Of a DNA stretch of 47,131 nt, positions 16,278 to 24,464 are shown in pieces. A program made the translations under genes and the position numbers. The notes under the pieces are model-generated. The model was not told the DNA's origin. It did not search any database and worked only from the letters and a program-made list of their open reading frames with translations. This DNA is from JAICIG01 sp035532215. Lineage in GTDB: Bacteria; Planctomycetota; Planctomycetia; Pirellulales; JAICIG01. Position 1 is the first letter of the stretch; each line of letters starts with the position of its first letter. The DNA is taken from positions 1-47,131 of the forward strand of contig DATKRK010000448.1 of the NCBI GenBank assembly GCA_035532215.1, written 5' to 3'.

Positions 16278-17664
16278 ATTCTTGTTGTTTTTGCCGACGC
16301 TCGCTGCGGCGGCCGAGGCGCCATCGAAACCGAATCTCGTGTTCCTGCTGGCCGACCAATGGCGGGCCGATGCGTTGGGCTATGCGGGCGACCCGAACGT
16401 CAAAACGCCAAACCTCGATCGCCTGGCGGGCGAAAGCGCCAACTTCGTGCGGGCCGTTTCGAACTGCCCGGTCTGCTGCCCGTTTCGCGGCTCGCTGATG
16501 ACGGGCCAAAGGCCGCTGACGCACGGCGTATTTCTGAACGACGTGGCGCTGCCGGCTGAAGCGACGACGATCGCCGAGGTGCTGGTGGATTCCGGCTATC
16601 GAACCGGCTATATCGGCAAGTGGCATCTCGACGGCCGCGGCCGGCTGAGCTTCACGCCGCCCGATCGCCGGCAAGGCTTTCAATATTGGAAGGCCGTCGA
16701 GTGTACGCACGACTACAATAATTCGTTTTTCTATGCCGACGCTCCGCAGCGGCAAACCTGGCGGGGCTACGACTCGATCGCCCAGACTCGCGACGCCGAA
16801 GAGTACATTCGGCATCAGGCCGAGCGCGGCCAGCCGTTCGCCTTGTTCCTGTCGTGGGGCACGCCGCACAACCCTTATGAAACGGCGCCCGAAAAATACC
16901 GCGAGATGTATCGCCCGGAAGACATCACGCTGCGGCCGAACGTGCCCGACCAGCTCAAGATTCCCGCCCGCCGCGAATTGGCCGGCTACTACGCCCACTG
17001 CACGGCGCTTGACGATTGCGTGGGCGAATTGTGGGAAACTTTGAAGGCCGCCGGCATCGAGGAAAATACGATCGTGGTCTTCACCGCCGACCACGGCGAC
17101 ATGCTCTACTCGCAAGGCCAGGTCCGCAAGCAGAAACCGTGGGACGAGTCGATTCGCGTGCCGATGCTGTTCCACTGGCCCATGGGCATCGGTCGCGAAG
17201 GCCGGCGGCTCGACGCGGCCCTCAACACCGAGGACCTGATGCCGACGTTGTTGGGCATGATCGGGGCGCCGATCCCCAAGCAGGTCGAGGGCCGCGACCT
17301 GGCCGGCTACCTGCGCGGCGGCGAAAAGCCGGCCGACGACGCCTCGCTGATCACCTGCCCTTCGCCGTTCGGCGAATGGACCCGCCAACGCGGCGGCCGC
17401 GAGTATCGAGGCTTGCGGACCGCGCGTTACACGTACGTCCGCGATCTCAACGGCCCTTGGCTGCTCTACGACGACCAGGCCGATCCGTATCAGCAAAAGA
17501 ACCTTTGCAATGAGCCGGAATTCGCCGAGTTGCAAGCCAAACTCGACCGGCAGCTCACGGAGAAGCTGGCCCAAACCGGCGACGAGTTTCTGCCCGGGCC
17601 CGAATACATCAAGCGGCGCGGCTATCAGGTCGATGCCAGCGGCACGATTCAGGTGCGACCCTGA
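16237..17664 (+). CDS. Formylglycine-dependent sulfatase, exported
   Basis: 475 residues. The sulfatase active-site signature C-x-P-x-R is present as C80-C-P-F-R84 followed by GSLMTGQRP; C80 would be converted to formylglycine. Metal-binding PNLVFLLADQWRADALG lies at residues 32-48, YIGKWHL near 128-134, and FTADHGDMLYSQGQ is the second metal-site region. The family hydrolyses sulfate esters, and planctomycetes use many of them on algal and host glycans; the substrate is not predictable here. A signal peptide is present, but residues 7-14 (WWAQPTLQ) are encoded by the palindromic repeat at 16138-16277, so the native start of the gene has apparently been replaced or extended by repeat DNA. Confidence 0.94.
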   Translation: MHVRNAWWAQPTLQFLLFLPTLAAAAEAPSKPNLVFLLADQWRADALGYAGDPNVKTPNLDRLAGESANFVRAVSNCPVCCPFRGSLMTGQRPLTHGVFLNDVALPAEATTIAEVLVDSGYRTGYIGKWHLDGRGRLSFTPPDRRQGFQYWKAVECTHDYNNSFFYADAPQRQTWRGYDSIAQTRDAEEYIRHQAERGQPFALFLSWGTPHNPYETAPEKYREMYRPEDITLRPNVPDQLKIPARRELAGYYAHCTALDDCVGELWETLKAAGIEENTIVVFTADHGDMLYSQGQVRKQKPWDESIRVPMLFHWPMGIGREGRRLDAALNTEDLMPTLLGMIGAPIPKQVEGRDLAGYLRGGEKPADDASLITCPSPFGEWTRQRGGREYRGLRTARYTYVRDLNGPWLLYDDQADPYQQKNLCNEPEFAELQAKLDRQLTEKLAQTGDEFLPGPEYIKRRGYQVDASGTIQVRP

Positions 17665-17702
17665 ACGTGTGGTTGAAACTCCAGCGAAACGAGCGGCCAA
17701 GC

Positions 17703-17957
17703 ATGAGACGGCGAGATCCCTTGCCCAACGACGACCGATTCAACCGCCAAGAAGCCGCGGGCACGCCGCTGTTGGCGGCGATCGAGGAACTTTGCCGCTT
17801 GAACCCCGCGCGCTCGCTCGACGACATGGAGCAGCTTACCTTGGGGGAAATCTTCGCAATCGCGGTCGAGACGCACGCGGGCGAACTGCCCGAGTTCTGG
17901 CGGATCTGGCAGGACTGGAATCAACCCGGGCTCCAGCAGCCGATGGGGGATTTGTAG
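17703..17957 (+). CDS. Small acidic protein of unknown function
   Basis: 84 residues (MRRRDPLPNDDRFNRQEAAG ... LPEFWRIWQDWNQPGLQQP), soluble, with no signal or metal motif that I can identify. The sequence is predicted to be helical and contains TLGEIFAIAVETHAGELPEF. It starts 38 bp after the sulfatase stop on the same strand and could be cotranscribed. An upstream in-frame GTG at 17667 is possible. I do not recognise the family; codon composition is consistent with a real gene, but the call rests mainly on the absence of a better frame. Confidence 0.45.
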   Translation: MRRRDPLPNDDRFNRQEAAGTPLLAAIEELCRLNPARSLDDMEQLTLGEIFAIAVETHAGELPEFWRIWQDWNQPGLQQPMGDL

Positions 17958-18017
17958 CGGGTCAAGCGATTTTGCGCACCGCGCGAGAGGTTGCACCAAT
18001 TAGCTGCCTCGGGATGA

Positions 18018-18500
18018 ATGCAGATGACGACATCAACGATCCGCGTAACGTTCGAGCGGCTGCGTTCAACAGGGCTCGCCGCCGCTGACGCGACGCGCGG
18101 TTGCACTAAGGAAGAAATTGCAGAAATCGAGTCAACTCTGCGAGTTCGATTGCCGAACGCCTATCGCGAATTCTTGCGTCTCTGCGGAAAGCAGGCAGGG
18201 GAGTTTTTATTGGGCACGGACTGGACGTTTCCGACCATATTGGCGTTGAAGGAATCCGCTGCGGCTTTATTGAGGGAGTGCGACGTTCCTCGAGAACTCT
18301 CGCCTTCCGCTTTTGTGTTTGCCATGCATCAAGGCTATCAGTTTCTCTTCTTTGATTGCCAATCGGGACAAGATCCAGCGGTCTTTCGGTTCATCGAGGG
18401 CGATCAATCAGCGCGTCAAGTCTTCGATAGTTTCTCGAATTGGTTCCGGCAGTGTGCCGAAGACGAAATTGCCGCTCAAGCTGAACTCAATGAACGCTAA
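18018..18500 (+). CDS. SUKH (SMI1/KNR4) domain protein
   Basis: 160 residues with the SMI1/KNR4 pattern: CTKEEIAEIESTLRVRLPNA followed by YREFLRLCGKQAG (the conserved helix and loop), a central beta region, and FVFAMHQGYQFLFFDCQSGQ followed later by FRFIEGDQ. SUKH proteins are common immunity proteins against polymorphic toxins and also occur as stand-alone regulators. No toxin gene adjoins it here, so an orphan immunity or housekeeping role is open. A second Met two codons in (MTTSTI) is an alternative start. The AT content is somewhat higher than that of its neighbours, compatible with transfer. Confidence 0.82.
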   Translation: MQMTTSTIRVTFERLRSTGLAAADATRGCTKEEIAEIESTLRVRLPNAYREFLRLCGKQAGEFLLGTDWTFPTILALKESAAALLRECDVPRELSPSAFVFAMHQGYQFLFFDCQSGQDPAVFRFIEGDQSARQVFDSFSNWFRQCAEDEIAAQAELNER

Positions 18501-18579
18501 ACGACGGCCGTTGCGAAATGCCGTGCAATAAGCCATGCTTGCTTCGATTTTCTGGCGCCGCTTAGGAAGAGGTTTTCGC

Positions 18580-19788
18580 ATGAATCGAACCGTTTGTTGC
18601 AAATCGAAATTCGCCCATTGCGCCTTATCCTTGCTTGCCGTAACGTCTGCGTTTCTTCGCCCCGGCGAACTCCGCGCACAACAGTCGCCCACGGCTTGCT
18701 CCGAAGTCGACAACATCCCCGGAGCGGTGCGGCTGATTTTGCCGCCGACCATTTACGCGGTCGTCGGCCGGGAGATGAACGTCTATTTCGATAACGTCGT
18801 ACTGGCGTTGAATTCCGACAAATATGCTTTCGACGTGACTTGCTCGCGCGGCCGGCAGCAGGCCGACCGTTGGACCTATACGCTGGCGGCAATGGAAGTA
18901 GGCGCAGTTCCGTTTCAACTCGAAGTCCGCAACGAACAGAACGAGTTGATCGCCCGCGCTCGATGCGAGTTGCGCGTCGTCGCGGCCGAGAACGACGCGA
19001 AGCCCGTCTCGCTTCTGGCGATCGGCGATAGCTTGACGCACGCTTCGGTATATCCCAAGCGGCTGGTGGAACTGTGCAGCGAGTCGGGTCCCGAGTTGAC
19101 GCTCGTCGGCTCGTTCGGCCCCGGCGGCGTGCCGGGGGTGATTCGCCACGAGGGTTATGGCGGCTGGACGGCCAAGCGGTTCGCCACGCACTATCGCGAA
19201 ACGGCCCGCCAAGGCGACTATAAAGACCGCGGCAGCCCGTTTTTGTACGCTCAAAGCGAAGGCGAACCGAAGCTCGATTTCGCGCGCTATTGCCAGGACG
19301 TCAACGAGGGCCGTTTGCCCGACGTCGTGACCATTTTTCTCGGCCCGAACGACGTATTCGGCGCCACGGACGAGACAATCGAGAGCGTGATCGACGAGAT
19401 GCTCAAGCACTACGACGAGCTGATCGCGATGATCCGCCAGGCAGGGCCCGAGCCTTGCATCGCCGCCATGCTGCCGGTTCCTCCGGCCGCCAGCCAGGAC
19501 GCGTTCGGCGCCAATTATGCATCCGGGCAGACCCGCTGGCAGTACAAGCGCAATCAGCATCGCCTGGTGGAACGGATGATGACGGCATACGGCTCGCGCG
19601 AGGCGGAGCGGCTTTATCTCGTGCCGACGTACATCAATCTCGATTGCCGCCGCAACTATCCGACGAGCGCGATCAACCCCGAGGCGCCCGACCAAAGCGG
19701 CCGCCAGAACAACGGCGTCCACCCGGCCGAGGCGGGCTATCGCCAGATTGGCGACACGCTGTATGCCTGGCTGGCAGGGCGAAAATAA
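18580..19788 (+). CDS. SGNH/GDSL hydrolase, exported
   Basis: 402 residues. ATG 18580 was chosen because GGAAGAGG precedes it at good spacing; the frame is open 15 codons further upstream. The N-terminus is signal-like (ALSLLAVTSAFLRPGELRAQ). An N-terminal beta domain (about 45-140) precedes the SGNH core: block I AIGDSLTH with Ser151, block III LGPND with the Asn, and block V NNGVHPAEAGYRQIG with the catalytic Asp/His region. Members cleave acyl or acetyl esters on sugars or lipids. Being near the sulfatase and exported, it may help to deacetylate polysaccharide; that is inference. Confidence 0.9.
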   Translation: MNRTVCCKSKFAHCALSLLAVTSAFLRPGELRAQQSPTACSEVDNIPGAVRLILPPTIYAVVGREMNVYFDNVVLALNSDKYAFDVTCSRGRQQADRWTYTLAAMEVGAVPFQLEVRNEQNELIARARCELRVVAAENDAKPVSLLAIGDSLTHASVYPKRLVELCSESGPELTLVGSFGPGGVPGVIRHEGYGGWTAKRFATHYRETARQGDYKDRGSPFLYAQSEGEPKLDFARYCQDVNEGRLPDVVTIFLGPNDVFGATDETIESVIDEMLKHYDELIAMIRQAGPEPCIAAMLPVPPAASQDAFGANYASGQTRWQYKRNQHRLVERMMTAYGSREAERLYLVPTYINLDCRRNYPTSAINPEAPDQSGRQNNGVHPAEAGYRQIGDTLYAWLAGRK

Positions 19789-20050
19789 CCGCCTGGACGG
19801 CGGCGCGATTGCCATTCCAAAGGCGGCGCCGCATTCAGTGCGCTCGTTCAGGCGAGGTGTGCGATGCGGCGCGCTCGACAAAGGGGCCAATGCGCCGGAT
19901 GCGGGGAAAACAGCGTGCGTGCATTTGGGTCTGGAATTTGCACCGTTGATCTCGCAGTCCGATCCGCAGTCCGACCTCGCGCGGCGGTGTACGCGGCCTC
20001 ATGGGGCCGGGCTGACGAGGGTACGCCTTGCAAGGGAGAAGGAGGGAGCG

Positions 20051-20407
20051 ATGAAAACGCCGCAAGAACCAAGAGCGAAGCAAGGCCCGCATTGGCAAAC
20101 AGCCGAACAAGGCTGCCCAAGCTGCAGCGCCGCGGCGCTCGAAAAGCTGATCGCCGGCCGGGCCTACCAAATCTGGGAGAGCGAGGGCCGTCCGCGCGGG
20201 ACGGAATTGAACAACTGGCTCCAAGCGGAAGCCGAGTTGAAGACGGCCGAATCGTATCGGGCCGGGCATCGCTCGCAGCGGCGCCATCCGAGCATCCTCG
20301 ACCGCCAAGCGACTGAAACCATCGACGAGGCCGCGATCGACGAAGCCATTGTAGAGTCGTTCCCGGCGAGCGACCCTCCGGCCTGGACGCACGCGGCCTG
20401 CACGTAA
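20051..20407 (+). CDS. DUF2934-domain protein
   Basis: 118 residues starting after GGAGGGAGCG. Residues 38-63 (AGRAYQIWESEGRPRGTELN and NWLQAEAEL) match the short DUF2934 helix pair. The C-terminus (EAIVESFPASDPPAWTHAA) is a motif often found at the ends of small planctomycete and proteobacterial proteins of this group. CPSC near the N-terminus (residues 22-25) could bind metal but is only half a site. Function is unknown. The 260 bp upstream (19789-20050) contains neither a gene nor a clear promoter. The gene converges on rpoD. Confidence 0.75.
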   Translation: MKTPQEPRAKQGPHWQTAEQGCPSCSAAALEKLIAGRAYQIWESEGRPRGTELNNWLQAEAELKTAESYRAGHRSQRRHPSILDRQATETIDEAAIDEAIVESFPASDPPAWTHAACT

Positions 20408-20495
20408 GTATGCTCGCCGAATGAGACCGACGTTCTTCCGCGCTCGCGAGTCCTCTTAAAAGGTAAGGCCAGCGGAAGGGCGGCCCTCACCCCAA

Positions 20496-20516
20496 CCCTC
20501 TCCCAAAGGGAGAGGG
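20496..20516. terminator. CCCTCTCCC-AAA-GGGAGAGGG hairpin between convergent genes
   Basis: A perfect 9-bp stem with a 3-nt loop in the gap between the DUF2934 gene and the rpoD stop. No T-run follows on either strand, so it may equally be a dispersed palindromic repeat; the surrounding CCCTCACCCCAAC is typical of such elements. Confidence 0.45.
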
Positions 20517-20554
20517 AGCCGCTGCCGCCAGCCCTTTCGCGATGTAATAGCCGC

Positions 20555-22246
20555 TCAGCTCGCGATGCCTTCCAAAAAGCCTTCGAGTTGCTTGCTGCGC
20601 ACCGGGTGCTGGAGCTTGCGGACGGCCTTGGCTTCGATCTGCCGCACGCGTTCGCGGGTGACCTTGAAGATGCGGCCGACTTCCTCCAGCGTGTAGGTGT
20701 AACCGTCGCCCAGGCCGTAGCGCAGGCGAATGATTTCGCGTTCGCGGAAGGTCAAGGTCTTGAGCAAATTCTCGATCTTCTCGCGGAGCATGCCCTGCGA
20801 GGCGGCGCGGAGCGGGCTTTGCGTGCTGCTGTCTTCGATGAATTCGCCGAAGGCGCTGTCCTCGCTCTCGCCGACCGGGCGGTCGAGGCTGACCGGGTGC
20901 CGGCCGATGTTCAGCACGCGGCGCGTCTCTTCGATGCTGATGTCGGCGGCGACGGCCGTCTCTTCCGTCGTCGGCTCGCGGCCCAGTTCCTGCAGCAGCC
21001 GCTTCGAGACGTTTCGCAGCCGCGACAAGACGTCGATCATGTGTACCGGGATGCGAATCGTGCGAGCCTGGTCGGCAATGGCCCGCGTGATCGCCTGGCG
21101 AATCCACCAGGTGGCATAGGTCGAGAACTTGTAGCCGCGGCGATATTCATACTTGTCGACCGCCCGCATCAAGCCCGTGTTGCCTTCCTGGATCAGGTCG
21201 AGGAAGCTCAACCCGCGGTTGCGGTATTTTTTGGCGATCGAAACGACCAACCGCAAGTTGCCGCCCGACAGCTCGCGCTTGGCCCGCTCGTAATCCTGGT
21301 ACTGCGTGCGCATGGTTTCGCAGCGCCGCAACAACCCGGCCGGGCTTTCCATGGTCAACAGGATCAAGTCGCGCAGTTCCTTGCGCAGATTGGCCCGCTC
21401 GTCTTTGGCCGCGGTGTTGTTTTCCAGCCGATCGAGGCGTTCTTGCAGATGGGCCATTCGCTGCACGATCTCTTCCAGCTCGCGCATCATCGGCTGCACG
21501 CGGCGGGTGCGGAGGCTCAATTCTTCGACCAGCGTCAGGGCCTTGTGACGCCGCGAGAGAAACCGGTTGCGGGCGGCGATCCGCTCTTCGCGCGGCAGCT
21601 TCTTGCTCACCACCTGGCGGAAATCGCGGCGGTTTTGTTCGAGCAGGTGCTTGAGCGTCCGCAGATTGTGCGGCATGCGGGCCATGATCTGTTCTTTGGT
21701 CAGCCGCTCGGTCAGCGAGACCTTGATCGTGCGGTCGAACGGCAGCACGCCCGAGTGCACCTTTTCCAGCGTGGCGATCGTGGCCTGCATCGCGTAATCG
21801 CAGCCCAGCACGGTGCGGCGGAAACGCTTGCGAGTGACTTCGATCTTCTTGGCCAGCGAGATTTCCTGGGCGCGGGTCAGCAGCGGAATCACCGCCATCT
21901 GGGTCAGATACATCCGCACCGGATCGTCGCTCCATTTGGCGATCTCGTCGGCGGGAGACAGGCTGACGGGCTCTTCGTGCGGGGCGTCGTCATCGGCGAA
22001 GGCCTCGTCGATTTGGCGATCGTCGATGCGCAGCGGGGCCGCCGGCGCCGGATCGGCGAAGGCAGGTTCGGGCGCCTCGTTCACCAGTTCGATGCCTTGC
22101 TCTTCCAAGGCCGTGAGCAGGCTGTCGAGCTTATCGGGATTCACGGCTTCGTCGGGCAGATAATCGTTGACCTGATCGTAGGTCAAATACCCTTGAGCCT
22201 TGCCCGTCGCAACGAGTTCCGAGAGATCTTGATCCGAATGGTCCAC
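20555..22246 (-). CDS. rpoD: Primary RNA polymerase sigma factor (sigma-70)
   Basis: 563 residues from GTG 22246, which has GGGAGGG at 7-nt spacing; codons further upstream are not conserved-looking. Region 1.1 is DLSELVATGKAQGYLTYDQV. Region 1.2 is DPVRMYLTQMAVIPLLTRAQ. Region 2 has NLRLVVSIAKKYRNRGLSFL, DLIQEGNTGLMRAVDKYEYR and FSTYATWWIRQAITRAIADQ. Regions 3 and 4 end with YTYTLEEVGRIFKVTRERVR followed by QIEAKAVRKL. It directs RNA polymerase to housekeeping promoters, so TTGACA/TATAAT-type boxes should be used in this genome. A non-conserved insert of about 150 residues between regions 1.2 and 2 resembles that of E. coli. It follows dnaG on the same strand but also has a candidate promoter of its own. 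Confidence 0.96.
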   Translation of the reverse strand: MDHSDQDLSELVATGKAQGYLTYDQVNDYLPDEAVNPDKLDSLLTALEEQGIELVNEAPEPAFADPAPAAPLRIDDRQIDEAFADDDAPHEEPVSLSPADEIAKWSDDPVRMYLTQMAVIPLLTRAQEISLAKKIEVTRKRFRRTVLGCDYAMQATIATLEKVHSGVLPFDRTIKVSLTERLTKEQIMARMPHNLRTLKHLLEQNRRDFRQVVSKKLPREERIAARNRFLSRRHKALTLVEELSLRTRRVQPMMRELEEIVQRMAHLQERLDRLENNTAAKDERANLRKELRDLILLTMESPAGLLRRCETMRTQYQDYERAKRELSGGNLRLVVSIAKKYRNRGLSFLDLIQEGNTGLMRAVDKYEYRRGYKFSTYATWWIRQAITRAIADQARTIRIPVHMIDVLSRLRNVSKRLLQELGREPTTEETAVAADISIEETRRVLNIGRHPVSLDRPVGESEDSAFGEFIEDSSTQSPLRAASQGMLREKIENLLKTLTFREREIIRLRYGLGDGYTYTLEEVGRIFKVTRERVRQIEAKAVRKLQHPVRSKQLEGFLEGIAS

Positions 22247-22289
22247 CTGGTTTCCCTCCCACGCCGAACGGCGCGCCTGAGACAATCGA

Positions 22290-22317
22290 ATTATGGTTCG
22301 CCGACCTGCGGAATCAA
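22290..22317 (-). promoter_or_regulatory. Candidate rpoD promoter in the dnaG-rpoD gap
   Basis: TTGATT (22317-22312), a 16-bp spacer, and CATAAT (22295-22290), 43 nt upstream of the rpoD GTG. A private promoter for rpoD downstream of dnaG parallels the heat-shock promoter arrangement known in the E. coli macromolecular-synthesis operon. Confidence 0.5.
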
Positions 22318-22352
22318 GGGTCTTGGTCGACAAACCAACCGGCCTGGCATCC

Positions 22353-24338
22353 TTACCCATCCGTGGGCGCGGAAATGCCTTGCCGGCGACGTTTCCTCTG
22401 AATGATGTCGATCAAAGCGTCGAGTTCCTCTTCTTCGCTGGCCGGCCGGTTAGCTTCCTTACGCCGGGCGCGGCTGCGCTGCTCCTCACGGTGGTCTCGA
22501 AGAACGGTCAAGAGACCGTTCAGCACGGCGGCCAAATCACTGCGATTCTTGGCCTGGTGTGAATCCGCCAATTCGATTAACAGCGTTTTAAGCTGTGCGT
22601 CTTCGATCTCCAATAGCAACCGCTCGAGGTTCGGCTCGCGGCCGCGATCGGCCAGTTGGCAGCAACAGCGGTAGACGGCCCGCTCGCGCGGCGAGCGGAA
22701 CTCATCGGCCGCAATTTCCTCGCGAACCTGGCCCAGAAATTGCGGCTCGGCGATCACGATTTCCAGCAGCTCGCGGCGGGCGAAGTCGAACTTGGTCGAC
22801 TCGAGCGGTTCGGCTTCGGGCGGCGGCGCCTGTGCTGCGGCCGAGCCGTCGGGGGACGGGGCCTGTGGCTGCCCGCCGGGCGGGGCCTGTGGCTGCCCGC
22901 CGGGGCCGGTTGGCTGTGGTTTTGCGGCGGCCGAACTCGGTTTGTACGCCGGCTTGCGGGCCTGCTGGCGCCGCAGATCGGCCAGTCGCTGCCGCAGCAC
23001 CTCTTCGCCCACACCGACCAAGGCCGCCAGCTTGGCCAGCACCTGGCTTTCCCTGAGCCGGGCGTGGCTCGTCGTGGCGTCGCTCAGTCGCGGGGCCTTG
23101 GCCAAAGTCGCCAGGATTTGCTCCGCCGCGCGGTGGTATTCGTGGACGCCGCTTTGGGCGTTCAGTCCGGCCGTGGCAAGCTGGAAGCGAAACTCGACGG
23201 CGTCCAGGGCGCCCGGGAACAACTCGCGGAACGCATCGCCGCCTTGCTCGAGCAGGAAATCGGCCGGATCGAGATTGTCGGGCAGCGTCAGAATCTGCAA
23301 CTCGACTTCCTGGGCGACGAACAATTCCAGGATTTGATCGCTGCGGCGGCGGCCGGCTTCATCGCCGTCCAAGACGAGCATCACCCGGTCGGTAAATCGC
23401 TTGAGCAGCTTGATGTGTTGCTCGCCCAGGGCCGTGCCCAGCACGGCCACGGCGTTCGACAGGCCGCTCTGCTGGGCGACGAGGCAGTCGGTATAGCCCT
23501 CCATCACCATGGCCGACTTGCCCTTGGCGATCGCGTCCTTGGCGACGTCGAGGCCGTAGAGCGTGTTGCCCTTGTGGAAGATCGCCGTTTCCGGCGAGTT
23601 GTAGTACTTAGGGCCTTCGAACTTTTTCCCCGGCGAGGGATTTCCTGGCGACTCAATTCCCTGCGGCTGGGCGACGCCCGGCAGGATGCGGCCGCCCAGG
23701 GCGATTGGCCGGCTTTGCACGTCGCGGATCGGAAACAGCACGCGGCCGTGAAACGGGTCGTAATATCCCGGCCCTTTCGTTCGTTCCTTCGCCAGCCCGA
23801 CCGCCGCCAGCACCTGCGGCGTGAAGCGGGTCTGGCGGGCCTGGGCGAGAATCCAATCCCAAGAGTCGGGCGAATAGCCGAGCCGAAAGCGCTCGATGCT
23901 CTCTTGAGTGATCTTGCGGTCGGCCAGATACTCGCGGGCCGGCCGAGCTTCGTCGGAGCGGAGCAGGCATTCGTGAAACTGCTGCTCGGCCCAGGCCATG
24001 GCCTGGTACAGCAACTGCCTGTCGCGCCCCTTGCCCGAGCCGTCGAGCACGATGCCCGCCCGATCGGCCAGCATCTCCAGCGCTTCGCGAAACTCCACGT
24101 TCTCCTGCTTCATCATGAAGCTGAACACGTCGCCGCCGAAGTTGCAGACGTAACACTTGAACGACTGGCGCTCTGGATTCACCTGGAGGCTGGGATGAGC
24201 GTCGTCGTGCCAGGGGCAGAGGCCCTTGTAGCCGCGGCCTTCGCGCCGCAAGTGAACGTAGTCGCCGATCAAATCGACGATGTCGACGGCCCGCTTGACC
24301 TGTTCCTTGGCGCTGTCGGCAGTCGACCCGAAAGACAC
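22353..24338 (-). CDS. dnaG: DNA primase DnaG
   Basis: 661 residues from GTG 24338 with GAGGAG at 6-nt spacing; an in-frame ATG 12 codons upstream (24374) is the alternative. The zinc ribbon is CHC2-type: C41-x2-H44-x17-C62-x2-C65. The TOPRIM core has VMEGYTDCLVAQQ with the catalytic Glu and VLDGDEAGRRR with DxD. The C-terminal helicase-binding domain follows a low-complexity Pro/Gln/Gly linker made partly of an 8-residue tandem repeat (GGQPQAPP, GGQPQAPS). It makes RNA primers at the replication fork with DnaB. Together with rpoD it forms the macromolecular-synthesis pair, without rpsU. Confidence 0.95.
   Translation of the reverse strand: MSFGSTADSAKEQVKRAVDIVDLIGDYVHLRREGRGYKGLCPWHDDAHPSLQVNPERQSFKCYVCNFGGDVFSFMMKQENVEFREALEMLADRAGIVLDGSGKGRDRQLLYQAMAWAEQQFHECLLRSDEARPAREYLADRKITQESIERFRLGYSPDSWDWILAQARQTRFTPQVLAAVGLAKERTKGPGYYDPFHGRVLFPIRDVQSRPIALGGRILPGVAQPQGIESPGNPSPGKKFEGPKYYNSPETAIFHKGNTLYGLDVAKDAIAKGKSAMVMEGYTDCLVAQQSGLSNAVAVLGTALGEQHIKLLKRFTDRVMLVLDGDEAGRRRSDQILELFVAQEVELQILTLPDNLDPADFLLEQGGDAFRELFPGALDAVEFRFQLATAGLNAQSGVHEYHRAAEQILATLAKAPRLSDATTSHARLRESQVLAKLAALVGVGEEVLRQRLADLRRQQARKPAYKPSSAAAKPQPTGPGGQPQAPPGGQPQAPSPDGSAAAQAPPPEAEPLESTKFDFARRELLEIVIAEPQFLGQVREEIAADEFRSPRERAVYRCCCQLADRGREPNLERLLLEIEDAQLKTLLIELADSHQAKNRSDLAAVLNGLLTVLRDHREEQRSRARRKEANRPASEEEELDALIDIIQRKRRRQGISAPTDG
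22861..22908. repeat. 24-bp tandem repeat in the dnaG linker
   Basis: GCCTGTGGCTGCCCGCCGGG occurs at 22861 and again at 22885, exactly 24 bp apart. It encodes two GGQPQAP units in frame in the disordered linker before the DnaB-binding domain. Such a unit could expand or contract without shifting the frame. Confidence 0.8.
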
Positions 24339-24382
24339 CGGAAACTCCTCAAGCGCAATAGCACAGCCTATCAAGCGGCGGG

Positions 24383-24411
24383 ATTATAGGCGCCCGCCCA
24401 AACGCAGTCAA
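24383..24411 (-). promoter_or_regulatory. Near-consensus sigma-70 promoter of dnaG-rpoD
   Basis: TTGACT (24411-24406), a 17-bp spacer, and a perfect TATAAT (24388-24383), 45 nt upstream of the dnaG GTG. This is the best promoter match in the window. Confidence 0.75.
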
Positions 24412-24464
24412 GCACAGCTCTGCGACGGCAATTTCGCCGCGAAAACCCGAAGAAAACGCATATT

